From assembly GCA_964034945.1 (NCBI GenBank), contig OZ035960.1:101672733-101736732 (forward strand): DNA of 64,000 nt, given 5' to 3'. This document shows, piece by piece, positions 1 through 10,628 of this stretch. Positions within the stretch are counted from its first letter, which is position 1; each line of letters starts with the position of its first letter. This stretch comes from Chrysopilus asiliformis (taxonomy: Eukaryota; Arthropoda; Insecta; Diptera; Rhagionidae). Position numbers and translations under genes: made by a program. The notes beneath the pieces were generated by a model, which was not told where the DNA came from, made no database searches, and saw only the letters and a program-made list of their open reading frames with translations.

Positions 1-150
1 ATTGGCCTGAAATTTGGCATAGATGTTCGTCGGGGGTCCAGCCCCAACATAGACCCATTAAAAAGTTTTGAAGTTCTTTCCGGTTTTCTTCGTATTCTAA
101 AACTTAGACTAAAAACTTAACCCGGCAACGACGGGTATGCAAGCTAAGAA
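1..150 (-). repeat. Interspersed repeat family X, truncated by the window start
   Basis: Reverse-complement copy of the repeat at 2905-3366. Shared words include ACCCGTCGTTGCCGGG (near 120-136 on the opposite strand) and the stretch about a 'GGGGCTGGACCCCCGACG' core. The 3' part lies outside the window. Class unknown: no coding sequence or terminal repeat is seen. Confidence 0.8.
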
Positions 151-890
151 TTACAAGATTAAAAGTTATAGAGTAGCTCCCACTTAGGCTGCTACTATAT
201 ACAAAATATTACTGTAAATACCGTTTCATAGTGATTGATAGTTGTGTACAAAATGTGCTGATACAGAATCAATTATGCATGCGACCCACAGATAGTACAC
301 GCGACTTTAAAAAAAAACATGCACACCACCGGTGGGTCACACGGAAGCCAACGTGTTAATGTTTAAACACATAAGTTGTGCTAAAAATTTTGTGAAACCC
401 AATGTAAATGTGACTTAAGGTGTTAGTATAGCATTGAAGCAAATAATCATTGGAGGACAAATTTATTTATAGAGTGAGGTATTATTATAACAAAAATGTT
501 GAAAAAAAATCTCAAAAGAATCAAAACAATCGTTTACTTAGTAAAAACCCCTTGAAATCTGAAATCAAAAAGAGGAAAAAAATTAAGTTTTGCATATAAA
601 CAAAAAACCGATAGGTAAAAATACGTGACATATCAAAATAAATCATAATAAGGTAACAGAATGAGAAGCAACCCATAAAACTGACTGAAAACCTCTCAAA
701 CCTTCACCATAAGAAAAACGATAAACCGAAAAATCTAAAGAAATCTTTTTTTTTTGAAGAAAAAACCGAAAAAAACCCGATTGGAAAGAAAAGGTAGACA
801 GAAACAGACTACGAAAAAAAAATCTTCATCTTTTAAGTATAAAAAAGGTCAATTATTTATTCAACATCCCGTCCCCAGGTAGTTCCAACG
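151..890. other. AT-rich spacer; possible piggyBac-type MITE end at about 301-357
   Basis: No gene is recognised. At 301-357 the minus strand begins TTAACACGTTGG and continues with a CCACCGGTGG palindrome, resembling one terminus of the TTAA element at 4497-4724. The partner terminus is not convincing, so this may be a solo or decayed end. The rest is A/T-rich with several poly-A/T runs. A weak minus-strand TATA (TATACTT) lies near 841 but has no good initiator. Confidence 0.4.
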
Positions 891-894
891 AGAT

Positions 895-943
895 CGTGAG
901 AAAATGGTTTGGAACGTGGTTCTCACGCGATTGACACACCTGC
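895..943. promoter_or_regulatory. Paired Su(H) sites plus proneural A box (SPS+A), no obvious gene
   Basis: CGTGAGAA (895-902) and TTCTCACG (920-927) form a perfect head-to-head Su(H) pair with a 17-nt spacer. CACCTGC (937-943; GCAGGTG on the minus strand) is a proneural A box. SPS+A is the known code for Notch plus proneural activation in E(spl) genes. The order A, SPS then start site, seen at HES gene 2, would put the target to the left on the minus strand, where I see no ORF. It could also act on HES gene 1 from its 3' side. Confidence 0.75.
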
Positions 944-1194
944 CTGCCCTTTTTCTGCCCGTAATTCCCATTGATTGATGTACATTGAGATTGCCTGTGT
1001 GTACGGGAATAACATCTACACGCACACACGTTGATATCATTGTAATTTTGTGTTTTTATACATCGCACGATATAATGTGCAGTTTACTCAAGATTTTTTT
1101 TTTAAAACAAGTTACTTATAGTGGATATTCGGTTACACAAATACAAACCTTATCCAGTGGTTTTTTTTAGAGGAAATACCTTATCAAATTGCAT

Positions 1195-1372
1195 ATCACA
1201 AAAAAATACGCATTAAAGGAATTGCAAAAAATGACTTGCAGGGAAAACGGTAGGATTTTTTCAAAGGATAATAAAAGTGAGTTTTTTTTTCTTCTTCAGT
1301 TGTAATTTTTTTTATGTAACAAATATAAGAAAACATAAAAAACAATTTTTTTTTCTAAAAATCTTTATCACA
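1195..1372 (-). promoter_or_regulatory. K boxes in the presumed 3' UTR of HES gene 1
   Basis: On the minus strand TGTGAT occurs at 1372-1367 and 1200-1195, 75 and 247 nt after the stop codon. K boxes are microRNA target sites typical of E(spl)-C 3' UTRs. I see no clear AATAAA here, so whether the second box is inside the transcript is uncertain. Confidence 0.5.
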
Positions 1373-1444
1373 GTATAAGCACGTCACAGCCCTTTAAGAA
1401 TGAATAATAGTAACTGCTATGATTAAATGGTTGTCATATAATTG

Positions 1445-2041
1445 CTACCACGGTCGCCACACAGAACTGGATTCGCTGAGGGTTGGACTGCTTCGATTAC
1501 TGGAACACTCCGATAATGAAGGGCTGGCGATCGGTGGAAGACTGCAGTTATTGGCCTCATCGTAAAAATTACTGAATGGCGGGATGTGCGATGATTGTCC
1601 ACAAAACGGTGAAGGGTTCAGCGTAGCAGGAGTTGGGACAATTACTTGCATGTGATTGAGTCGATGACCCAGGTGACTCATCAGTTGCGTTCCCAGGTCC
1701 ACGCTGACTCCTGGAACGGTGGCCAGAGCCTTTGATACTTCATTCGCTGCATAAACATAACCCGATCGGAAGCTCTCCGTCACCGATGCTTGGTGTTGAT
1801 CCTGATTGATCCGCAGGCGTTTTTGTTGCTTTAGTTTTTTCATATGTTCAACGGTTAATTCCAGGATGTCCGCCTTCTCCAAACGTGTGATATGTTCACC
1901 TTCCTGTGTTAAGCACTCCACCATAATGTCCTTGAGCTCATCCAAACACTTGTTAATCCTTGCTCGGCGCTTCCTCTCCAACATCGGCTTCATAACCTTC
2001 CGGTATTGATAGGTCTTCGACATTTCCATTTCTAAGACCAT
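1445..2041 (-). CDS. E(spl)mbeta: Enhancer of split bHLH-Orange-WRPW repressor (HES gene 1, mbeta-like)
   Basis: Predicted 198-residue nuclear transcriptional repressor, a direct effector of Notch that dimerises, binds N-box/E-box DNA and recruits Groucho. Seen: bHLH at residues 13-70, with the HES-specific proline at position 19 in the basic region ([16 protein letters not shown]); Orange domain at about 91-131, including [20 protein letters not shown]; a serine-rich tail; and the terminal WRPW Groucho motif at 195-198, directly before the TAG stop. It is intronless and of normal length for the family. The Orange segment is what I recognise as mbeta-like; one-to-one orthology is inferred, not tested. 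A 17-nt-spaced Su(H) pair lies about 55 bp upstream of the predicted start site, and K boxes lie in the 3' UTR, so Notch activation and microRNA control are expected. The start chosen is the conserved [17 protein letters not shown]-terminus. Confidence 0.95.
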   Translation of the reverse strand: MVLEMEMSKTYQYRKVMKPMLERKRRARINKCLDELKDIMVECLTQEGEHITRLEKADILELTVEHMKKLKQQKRLRINQDQHQASVTESFRSGYVYAANEVSKALATVPGVSVDLGTQLMSHLGHRLNHMQVIVPTPATLNPSPFCGQSSHIPPFSNFYDEANNCSLPPIASPSLSECSSNRSSPTLSESSSVWRPW

Positions 2042-2246
2042 AATTTTTTATAACAACAAAGTGTAATCCAAATTTTGTTTGTTGACTATCGTCTCGTAGA
2101 ATAAATTAAAAACGTAATCCTCGTAGTATCCTTCTTCGCACAGCACAAACAGAATCCAAGACTCTTGTATCCTTTGGATAAAAAACGATCCACAGTTTTT
2201 TCAACAAAAAAATCGTGTGTTAAAAGCGGACCTCGCGTGTGTCGTC

Positions 2247-2306
2247 TTAACTAGTCTGAGACTGCGCAATGAATGAATAAGTCAACCATTTGTCGCTGCC
2301 TTTTAA
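2247..2306 (-). promoter_or_regulatory. Core promoter of HES gene 1 (TATA-like, initiator, DPE)
   Basis: On the minus strand, TTAAAAG starts at 2306 (-32), a TCATTC initiator places A+1 at 2274, and AGACG occupies +28 to +32, matching the DPE consensus RGWYV at its canonical position. This predicts a 233-nt 5' UTR. The geometry matches the malpha promoter. Inferred from motifs only. Confidence 0.6.
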
Positions 2307-2328
2307 TGCAGGGGCACGTTATCCGACT

Positions 2329-2361
2329 CGTGGGAAACTATTCCATAGTGGATTTCTCACA
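2329..2361. promoter_or_regulatory. Su(H) paired site (SPS) of HES gene 1
   Basis: CGTGGGAA (2329-2336) faces TTCTCACA (2354-2361) with a 17-nt spacer, the head-to-head arrangement bound cooperatively by Su(H)/Notch/Mastermind. It lies about 55 bp upstream of the predicted start. No GCAGGTG or GCAGCTG box is found close by, unlike the other five modules. Confidence 0.8.
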
Positions 2362-2904
2362 GTATTTGGCCACATGCCTTTAATAAGAAGACGAGAAGCA
2401 AAAAAAAGTAGAAAAAAAGCAACAACGATGAAAGAAAGAAGAAAGAAACAAAAAATATAATGTAAGAAATTACAACAACAGCAACGTAGACTAAGCTATT
2501 GTATTTTATCTCACTTTGTCTCTAATGGATTGTCGGTCAAACAGCATAGAGTGGCTTGAGCCGTGCTTGAGACTGGTTTTCCTGCTTTTGATTATCATTG
2601 GGGGTACTCGTCGTTGTATTATGGATCGTGCTTTTATGTTTATATTTTCTATGCTTAACGATCCGGATTGTTGGCACTTTTTTTTTAAATAAAAGACGGG
2701 AAAAATTAATAAATTTATCACTCAATTAATTCTTTTCGTTTTACGGTGGTGGTAAAAATCGGGACTTGAACATTTGTTGGAATTAGAAATAGGTGGGTCA
2801 GCAGGCGAAATTTGCAAGATTGCTCTTTTATCGCAAATGGATTTTTTTTTTATTTTTGTTTGATTTTTTTAAATCAAAGAACGTTTCCATTTCAATTTAT
2901 AAAA
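2362..2904. other. Spacer, no gene seen
   Basis: A/T-rich sequence with purine-rich simple runs (about 2395-2455). Short ORFs of 60-70 codons lack any family motif and are probably chance. Confidence 0.5.
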
Positions 2905-3366
2905 TACTAGCTTGCATACCCGTCGTTGCCGGGTTAAGTTTTTTCAAATTTTTCTTTTTTTTATGATCTATGTTCGAGCTAAACTTCAGGCCAATCGGCT
3001 CGGTAGTTTCCCCGCGAAATGGTAACATCACTTCACCCCCTCCCCTTACTCCCCCACCTCTCTACTTTTTAATGGGTCTATGTTGGGGCTGGACCCCCGA
3101 CGAACATCTATGCCAAATTTCAGGCCAATCGGTTCAGTAGTTTCCCCGTGGAAGAGTAACATAGCGCAAAAACTAGGTTTCAAAATCACTTTACCCCCTC
3201 CTCTTACTCTCCCACCCCTCGCGCTACTTTTCCGTATGCCTATGTTGCAACCAGAACTACCACAGACACTCATGCCAAATTTCAAGTCAATCGGTTTAGC
3301 CGTTTTTGCGTGAAAGAGGAACAGACAGACAGACAGACACCAACTTATTTTTATATATTAGTAGGA
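2905..3366 (+). repeat. Interspersed repeat family X, complete-looking copy
   Basis: Begins near TACTAGCTTGCATACCCG and ends with an (ACAG)n tract at about 3322-3339 followed by TTATTTTTATATATTAG. Copies lie at 1-150 (minus), and a related 5' end lies at 63875-64000. There are no terminal inverted repeats. A non-autonomous element; class not determined. Confidence 0.75.
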
Positions 3367-3639
3367 TTGGTGAAAATTTATCTTTTTTTAAAAATTCAAA
3401 ATGTGTTCTTGTAAGAAAAATTCATCATTTTGTTGATCGATTCATGTATCCTGTCTCTTAAACGACTTTCGCTACTGAACAATTATGTTCACAGACACTT
3501 GAAATTTGGTGTGTACCTAAATTTTCGTAAATTAATAGTTTACGGAATCTAGGAAATAAGTATTTTGAGAATTTTTGTACTCTATTTGACATACCGTATA
3601 GGAGTATATTAGGTTTAATATACCATTTGTCGAACTAAT

Positions 3640-4240
3640 TGCCGGACACAAAAATGAACTACACCAAGGTGTTTGGAATGGCAAAAGATTTTCATTTCCG
3701 CATGTCCATCCGTCTGTCTGTCCCTCTGTCCGTTAGCACCTTAACTTTCGAAAGGATTGAGCTCGAAACTTCAAATGTTGTGTAATTACGTTTCTCGTAA
3801 ATGGTCAGGCTAAGTTCTTGAACTGTCAAAATTGGGTCATTCCTTCTCTCCTCCTCCATACAAACGAAACAGTTTTTTGCAATTTTCTCGAAAACGGTGA
3901 ATCATATTGAAAAATTTATAAAGGTAAAATATGTTTAGAATACGATTTTACATAACTTATCCACACATAAAAATCCAATAGGACCATTGCTGCCCTCCTA
4001 TCCCATACAAATAGAATACTTTTTTCCTGTTTTCACGAAAACTGTGCACCGTATCGAAAAATTTATTAAGGTAAAATCTGTTTAGAATATGATTTTACAT
4101 AAGTTTTCTGTACATCAAAATCCAGGTGGACTACTCCTTTGCCCCTCTCCTATACAAATGGGTTTTGTAAAAAAAAAACATTTTGTCTGTAATCATATAG
4201 TAGAGTTTTTGACGATTGGCTCCTGGCAATCGTAGCTTTT
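3640..4240 (+). repeat. Interspersed repeat family Y, copy 1
   Basis: Shares ordered blocks with 6785-7300 (inverted) and 56605-57133: a CCGTCTGTCTGTCC tract, 'TTTCGAAAGGATTG', 'CTCGAAAACGGTGA', 'GAAAAATTTATAAAGGTAAA' and a final 'GACGATT...CCTGGCAAT' block. No protein-coding region. Includes a partial internal duplication (two copies of the 'AAAATTTAT...GGTAAAAT' block). Confidence 0.75.
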
Positions 4241-4496
4241 CTTTGAAAAGTCCTTTGAAAAGTCGTTAATTTCGTCACTCTATAGTAATATAGTGTAGCT
4301 ACTCGTAAATTGCGCAAAACGTGAATTTCGTATAAGAAAGTCGTGTGCTGTTCACATCAGGTATTTTTATTTTGTTATTTGGAATCGAGTATTAAAAAAT
4401 TATACTCATAATAATATTATTAAACACTTTTTTGTTTATAATATGTTCCTCAAAACTATTTTTCAAAGACCTAAGGATCCTGTATGTGCAGGACTC

Positions 4497-4724
4497 TTAA
4501 CACGTTCGTGACATCGTGTACCACTGGTGGTACCTGTACAGTTTTTTAAAACCGCGCGAGTAAATAGTGCGGTAGTTTTTTTTTGTAGAAGTAATATAAA
4601 AACACGCACCGTGTACCACCGATGGCGCACAACCGCCAGAAAACAAATCGCTAGTGTACCACCCGTGGTACACGATGTCCAAATGAAAAAAAAGTTGAAA
4701 AAGCAAATGTCACGAACGTGTTAA
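4497..4724. mobile_element. TTAA-flanked MITE (piggyBac-type)
   Basis: 228 bp with perfect 18-bp terminal inverted repeats including the TTAA (TTAACACGTTCGTGACAT at the left, its complement at 4707-4724). Each end has a subterminal near-palindrome around GTACCAC...GTGGTAC. TTAA target duplication is the hallmark of piggyBac transposition. No transposase; non-autonomous. Confidence 0.8.
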
Positions 4725-6303
4725 TCATAACAGAAATATAAAAAAATTTAAAAAAGATGAGCATCTAGGATCTTTGGATAAAAATGTTTGCGAAACTTCC
4801 GGAGGTATCGCAAGGACGCATTTTAATATTGATTCAAACTAACTTCGAGTGATTTATTGTTATTTTAAACATTTGATCTTATACTGTTTCTAAAGAAAAC
4901 GGTTTTCCATCTCTTTTTACACGATTTTACCTACAGTTTATAAATAGGTGTGTTCATAAATTTTTGCACGTTAAAAGAACCAATGAAGATGAATTTACCC
5001 AGTGTCAATCACTTTTCGATAGTAGCACAAAAAGTGTTATTATTAACAACCACTACTTGGCAAATCGACAATCACTTCCCTCACAGCACAAATTGTATCA
5101 AGTATTAATTGTAAGTCAGATTGCGCATGAAATTATTTGAGAATCGCCTGTGGCGTGGTGTCCATTAATGTTTTTCTTGAGTCCGTTGGGACATTGATAT
5201 ATGCTTGACATAAAACTTACTAACAAAATCTAGAAAACGAGCGAAAGAGAAGCATTGATAAGCGCGTGCTTATCGCGTGGAATGAGTGTGGCGACTTGGC
5301 ATCAATATTTAATAGAATAAGATACCAGGCAATTTATGTGAGATTCATGAACGAAACGTTGACGTCGCGCCGTTTAAACTCTGCCACTCTTTTGTACAGA
5401 CACATTTATTGGTATGCGCTGAACCAGTCCGTACTCGCTTTTGGTTGGCCTGTTGAATATAATGCTATACAGCTATGTATAAAAACATATCGATGGATAC
5501 GATTTCCGTCGTGGTGTTTCCAAACACACACCAAAGATGTACAAATTCCACAGGCTATGACTGGTCGCAGCAAGTCGAGACCCGAGTTAAAATTAAGCCG
5601 GTTGCGCAGTACGCGGACATTTTTTTGTCGTTGCTAGCTTTCCCACGGTTCAAATAATGACGTTAAACCCTCTTTCGTCGGCCCCTTTCCGTGTAGATGT
5701 TTTTTTTTTGCCTCGGTTCAGACGACGTATTCAGTTTTCGTCTTTGGTCGGCGGAAACAACAACAACAACGTTGAAGTAATCGTCGAAGATGTTGAAGAG
5801 TACAACAACCGCAAGAAGCCAAAGTCAGTTAGTCAAGGTGGCCTAACAATCACCCGATTACTGATTTCGTTAGCGCCAAGATGTTATGATATTTGTCACA
5901 CTAGCAGCATGGCGTAATTAAATTAATTATTAAAGTATCTCAAATTGGATAGGGACTATTAGTATTTTATATCGCTTTTTAATCTTGAAGGACATTTAAG
6001 TTTTAATAGAAAATTTTTGCTATTCTGTGCTGAACAAAATACTAACCAAAAAACTTTTTTACACTCTTTTTGTAATATTATCCTATTTTAGGATATATAC
6101 ACCAGTTTCATAGATCTTCACAATTTAAGGCTTCGAATTGAGAACTTCCAATAATTTTATCGTAAAAATTTAAAAAACGATTCGTTTCAAATCGATTAAA
6201 ATACTAGGGATGTTCACTTCATCTCGTAAGCATCGCTGGGTCAAAAACTCAGTTTGCGACGTTTGCGACAGTTTTGCGAGGTGAAGTGAATATCCATACT
6301 GTG
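4725..6303. other. Spacer, no supported gene
   Basis: ORFs at 5266-5637 and 5657-5917 (123 and 86 codons) contain no recognisable domain and are not flanked by a core promoter of the type used by the other genes. A near-palindrome GATAAGCGCGTGCTTATC at 5256-5273 contains a CGCGTG core, the class of site bound by Hairy/E(spl) repressors; it could be regulatory. Otherwise nothing identified. Confidence 0.4.
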
Positions 6304-6663
6304 TTAACCCTTTCGCTCCGACTTTCGGCTGATAACCCTAAGAAAACGGTGAGGTTTGCAAATTGATAATACTCGCAATATTCTTATTTTTGTAATGGTG
6401 TTGTATAACTAGTTTGAACTTTTTTGTATAAGAAAACACACAAAATTTGAAAAATTTATTTGACGATGATAAACACCTTCCAGATTTTAGATAAAACCCA
6501 ACAAAACAAAGGATTACCGCTAACTGTAAATACTTCATATTCATATACGGCATTATAACACTGAAACTAGATGTTAAACCTTCGAATTGCTTTGGAAATA
6601 TTCCAGTATTATTAAAAAAAAACTTTCTGGGAGGTATTGTCCAACTAGGAGCGAAAGGGTTAA
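6304..6663. mobile_element. TTAA-flanked MITE, second family
   Basis: 360 bp with perfect 16-bp terminal inverted repeats, TTAACCCTTTCGCTCC (6304-6319) and GGAGCGAAAGGGTTAA (6648-6663). TTAA at both ends indicates piggyBac-type insertion. A 122-codon minus-strand ORF crosses the element boundary and is judged spurious. Confidence 0.8.
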
Positions 6664-6784
6664 CAGCAAAAGAAGTTATTTTGAATATAACTTCATTGTA
6701 ACCCACTAATGTTCACTGTTTGGTTTTTCGACCAGTAACATTTTTAAGTCGAAAAATCTGCGGAAATTCAAAAGGAAAACATAA

Positions 6785-7300
6785 GAAAAGCTACAATTGC
6801 CAGGGGCCAATCGTCAAACACTCTATATAAGGGCAGACAAAATATTTATGAAAAAAAATCCATTTGTATGTGAGAGGAGGGAAGGATTGGTCCAATTGGG
6901 TTTTTATGTACGGAACAGTGATGTAAAATCATATTCTAAAACACATTTAGTGTTTATAAATTTTTCGATACGACTCACCGTTTTCGAGAAAATTGTGATA
7001 AACTGTTTTGTTTGTATGTGGGAAGGGGGAAGTAATGGTCCGATTTTGTCCGTTTAAGAACTTAGTCTTGACTTTTATGAGAAACCAAACTATACGAAAT
7101 TTCATGTTGCTAGCTCAATCCTTTCAAAAGTTATGGTGTTCACGATCAGTCAGGTGGATGGACTGACGGACACACAGACGGAGAGAGATGGACAGACAGA
7201 CGGACAAACAGACGGACAGACAGGCGGACGGACAGACGGACGAACATGCGTAAATCAAAATCCTTTGTCATTACAAACATCTTGGTGTAACGGTATACTA
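6785..7300 (-). repeat. Interspersed repeat family Y, copy 2 (inverted)
   Basis: Reverse complement of the 3640-4240 element, with the same block order. The simple-sequence part is a GACAGACG-type tract at about 7161-7245. It lies in inverted orientation to copy 1, about 2.5 kb away. Confidence 0.75.
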
Positions 7301-8612
7301 AATCTAATATACATCTATATGATATATCATTTTTTTAGCCTCACATAAAAACTACTTTCGGCCTGTAAAGTTGTTAAACATTTCGTAGAAATACAGTGCA
7401 CACTCGTTATAATGAACATCCAATGTACTGAATTATTAATATAGTGAACACAAGTTTAAAAACATTGGCTGCCATTAAGTCTGAAAAACTAGTTTTTCTA
7501 GTCTCTGAAGATTTGAAAAAAATTTACAAAAATTAAAAAAAAAATTCTCCAATGTGAGTAGGAGTTCAACTAGGAAACGAATTTTCATGTAACTTATATG
7601 TCTAACACAAGAGTTTGTATAAGTAAATTTTTAACCCCTTATCAGGGTTCAATCAGAATTGAGTCCGAAAGGGTGTTAAACTGAGTTTTTAACTCCTTGA
7701 AACAAGAAAGTCAAAAAAATCCTCGCTACGGTATTAATTTTTTTCTGAACAATACTGCGAGGTGTTTGCTTTCAGTTCAGCTATGTTTATAGCCGGTGCT
7801 AATTTATTCTAGATTCTACTTTTCACATGTTGCTCCTATCCTATTACAGTAATGGACAATCGTACAGGTACCAAAAATTTGAATCAATTTACCACTCTAG
7901 ACTTTCAGGCACCTGAGAACTTTTCACCCCTGAAAACATTTACACATTATACCGCTCTACTAAAATTTTAACCTTGGTTAGCAGAAAAATCACTCTTTGC
8001 ACTGAATAGAAGAATCTCCCTTTCTAGGATCTCCCTTTTCGACAGTTAAGGTCATTAGGATTACACATTTTGTTCAATTTCATCCCTACCTTACAGTTTT
8101 CCATCTAAATTGTTTTCAAAAATTATGTGTTGATGCTCAGGGGTAAGAGAGTGGTGTATTAATAACATACCTGTCGATCGATTATAAAAGATACACAAAT
8201 TGTCAATTATGTATGAGTCCTTTTGATGACTACATCCTAATAATTACTCTGGCGAGGTTTCTTCTCTCGCCCTACTTCAAATTATTTCCACATAATATAA
8301 TTTAGGGTAGGAATAAAACCAATAAAAATATTTACTACATATCTTGAATGAAAAATGTATGTTAAAAAATGACACAAAATATTTCTTAATACATAAAAAA
8401 ATTTAAGCGTAGTAAAACGTAAATCCCTCTTAACTCAGTATAAAAAGATATTTTTTTTATCTAACATATTATCCATGCTATACTCAAATATATCCGTTAC
8501 AGCAGGCCATTCATTAATCGGGCAAAGAAAAATAACAACATGTGTCCTTTTTATATTGAAAATGCAGGCCCAAGCAACCTTCGAAGGAACAAACAATCTG
8601 GTCCTTGGGATG
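7301..8612. other. Spacer upstream of the malpha-like gene, no gene seen
   Basis: A/T-rich sequence. I see no ORF with family motifs, no RNA gene and no further Su(H) pair. It may hold distal enhancers for the adjacent gene, but nothing diagnostic is visible. Confidence 0.4.
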
Positions 8613-8777
8613 CGTGGGAATGTCAGAAAACTTCACTTTCCCACGATTTTCGACTTGACAAAAAAAATATCCAATGTATAAAATCTACAGTGGTTGGATT
8701 GTAGATCGCCTCCTCTTTCCATCATGTACAAGTGCGTGTAAGGTTGTCCCACTTGCCTGGAAATTTCGAACACCTGC
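8613..8777. promoter_or_regulatory. SPS+A Notch/proneural module of the malpha-like gene
   Basis: CGTGGGAA (8613-8620) and TTCCCACG (8638-8645) are two high-affinity Su(H) sites, head-to-head with a 17-nt spacer. CACCTGC (8771-8777), a proneural A box, follows 125 bp later, about 285 bp upstream of the malpha start site. Several words here recur around the 55.5-kb module (CTTCACTTTCCCACGATT; CGAACACCTGCCGTTTTTT), so the two share ancestry. Confidence 0.8.
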
Positions 8778-9027
8778 CGTTTTTTTCTGATAGGTCTTTC
8801 AGGCTTCGCCCTAAATGATAATACATTATAGTTCTGTGTGTTGAAACCACTGCCTGCACATGGGACGGTCCTTTGCCTGATTTCGTATATTAAGAGAACC
8901 CTTGTGCCAGAGAATTGTGGTGCCGGCAAGAAACCAACCGAAGCAGATAAGCCGTATAGCGCCCTGAATGAATACAGAGCAACCTACAATTGACAAAACA
9001 AGTGTGGTGGGGGCTGCCCTACCCTTC

Positions 9028-9091
9028 TATAAAAGGAAACTGATAGGGAACTTGAGATCATTCAGAAGTTGAACTTCATTTGAACAAGACC
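9028..9091 (+). promoter_or_regulatory. Core promoter of the malpha-like gene (TATA, initiator, DPE)
   Basis: TATAAAAG begins at 9028 (-32), TCATTC at 9058-9063 puts A+1 at 9060, and AGACC at 9087-9091 occupies +28 to +32, an exact RGWYV DPE. Predicted 5' UTR 63 nt. Confidence 0.75.
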
Positions 9092-9122
9092 TATTAAGAG
9101 TTTACATACGATAACGGAAATC

Positions 9123-9638
9123 ATGTGTCTTGAAAATTGTGAACAGCAGTCGCGTGGTTTTAACTTTAATTTGCATACGATGGACGAGAATAAGACATCG
9201 AAAGCTGCCAAAGCTACATACAGCATTAAGAGGGTGTTAAAGTCACTCTTCAAGAAGCATAATAAGGCAAGCCAATCGCGTGCCTCGGCGGCGACGTCTT
9301 TAGAGTCACTGGAAAACATAAGAAACGCACAAGTGGAGAACCATTACGAGGAAATCGGTGAAAATGCTGCCAACGAGAAACTAATTGCCGAGATTTACGA
9401 CTTTATGGAACTGACGCCAGCGGATCTGAAAGACGGATCCCCTTTAGACCGGTTACACGGTAGAAACTACGACGATGAGATTTTTGTTCCTGTCCGCTTT
9501 GCCCGCACTGGGGCTGGAACGTTTTTCTGGACATCGAATTTGGTACCTGTTGACGTTGATTTGATTGAATCGCAGTCCTGCGCCACTTACAACCAGTTGC
9601 CGCAACTACAATTCCATGATCGCTGGGCCCAAGCATAA
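9123..9638 (+). CDS. E(spl)malpha: Bearded-family protein, malpha/m4 type (Neuralized inhibitor)
   Basis: Predicted 171-residue cytoplasmic Bearded-family protein. These bind and inhibit the E3 ligase Neuralized, limiting Delta endocytosis and Notch signalling. Seen: a basic amphipathic helix at about residues 27-48 (KAAKATYSIKRVLKSLFKK); a SLESLE stretch near 59-64; the Neuralized-binding motif NAANEKL at 81-87; the conserved VPVRFAR...GTFFWT block at 122-137; and the C-terminal DRWAQA at 166-171. The last two mark the malpha/m4 subgroup rather than the short Brd/Bob proteins. Intronless. The first in-frame ATG was taken; Met20 is an alternative start. It lies between two HES genes on the opposite strand, with its own SPS+A, a TATA/Inr/DPE promoter, and a Brd box plus two K boxes in its 3' UTR. 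Family assignment is firm; malpha versus m4 is inferred from the DRWAQA ending. Confidence 0.93.
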   Translation: MCLENCEQQSRGFNFNLHTMDENKTSKAAKATYSIKRVLKSLFKKHNKASQSRASAATSLESLENIRNAQVENHYEEIGENAANEKLIAEIYDFMELTPADLKDGSPLDRLHGRNYDDEIFVPVRFARTGAGTFFWTSNLVPVDVDLIESQSCATYNQLPQLQFHDRWAQA

Positions 9639-9700
9639 TCGCTGCTGAGCCAAACATGCAGTTTTATAAATGACTTACATTTAATTATTGTAACCAATCA

Positions 9701-9776
9701 AGCTTTAATATTTGTGATAACATGTTTTAGTATATTCATGGAAAATTTTGTGATAGCTCTTTTTTTAAATATTAAA
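9701..9776 (+). promoter_or_regulatory. Brd box, two K boxes and poly(A) signal of the malpha-like gene
   Basis: AGCTTTA (Brd box, 9701-9707) and TGTGAT (K boxes, 9713-9718 and 9749-9754) lie 62-116 nt after the stop. Both are established microRNA target motifs in E(spl)-C and Brd-C 3' UTRs. ATTAAA at 9771-9776 is the likely poly(A) signal, giving a transcript of about 9060 to 9795. Confidence 0.8.
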
Positions 9777-10033
9777 AAAAACTTTTATACGAAAACTTCT
9801 TTTTTTCTTTTTATTTTTTTGTTATTTTTTGAATTTCAGCTTTGGTTTTTTAAAATGTTGATTTTCTAAAATCAGTATTTGCAGGTACAACAGGCCAACT
9901 TAGACATTGGTATGCAAAAGATTAAGGACAGTCAAGTATTTTGTATTGTTATGTCCTTTTTTATGCGAATAGTTTACTATTGTGAGCGTGTGTAAAAATA
10001 TATTGTTTTTTTACACTTTTGTATAGAGCTCTT

Positions 10034-10628
10034 AAGCCTGCCTTACACGGTAAATACTTTTGTTTCAATATTTTGTTACCGTCTTTGTCTAGCTTTCAAC
10101 GAGAACGAATGCAAATATGTTTCTTCCAAATGATGTTGAATCTACGAGCATAAAAATTGCGTAAAAAAATCTGATGTTAACTGAACATGACTTTCTTATA
10201 CGAAATCTACGTCCCGACGCAATTTACACCACAACTTGACGAAGATAATATAAGTTTATATAAAAACAAAATCTGAAATATCTCAAAATATTGAAGCAAA
10301 AATATTGACAGTGTAAAGCTCAATCCAGACTAACGATTGCGATTATGATTGAGTTTCTTCGACCAATGAGATCAAAGTTTTCATTTTCCTATCGTTGAAA
10401 ACTTTGATCTCATTGGTCGAGAAGCTTCAATAGAAATCGTTAGTCTGAATTGGGCTTAATGGGCACCTTACACGTTCAATATATTGAACAATATTTTGGT
10501 TGTGTTCAATATATTGAACGTGTAAGGACTATATTGAAGCAAAGATATTGAAGCGAACCATACGATCTTGAATATATACATATTGTAGCAAAAATATTGA
10601 ACGTGTAAGGCAGGTCTAAGGCAGGCTT
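10034..10628. mobile_element. MITE with nested fold-back inserts
   Basis: Outer termini AAGCCTGCCTTACACG (10034-10049) and its complement at the right, where the GGCAGG word is duplicated. Inside sit two further hairpins: 10318-10456 (long arms containing GACTAACGATT and ACCAATGAGATCAAAGTTTT, with short loop) and 10466-10527 (perfect 25-bp arms around TTCAATATATTGAA). No ORF. The class is not clear and the target duplication is not certain. Confidence 0.65.

Noticed and set aside
1536..1542. GY box (GTCTTCC on the minus strand)
   Set aside because: It falls inside the coding sequence of HES gene 1 rather than the 3' UTR, so a chance match is more likely.
5266..5917. Two overlapping ORFs of 123 and 86 codons
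   Set aside because: No domain or family motif, no E(spl)-type promoter and no neighbouring Su(H) pair.
6338..6706. 122-codon minus-strand ORF
   Set aside because: Overlaps most of a TTAA MITE and runs over its edge.
7016..7023. Single TGTGGGAA Su(H)-like site
   Set aside because: Lies inside interspersed repeat Y without a partner site or proneural box.
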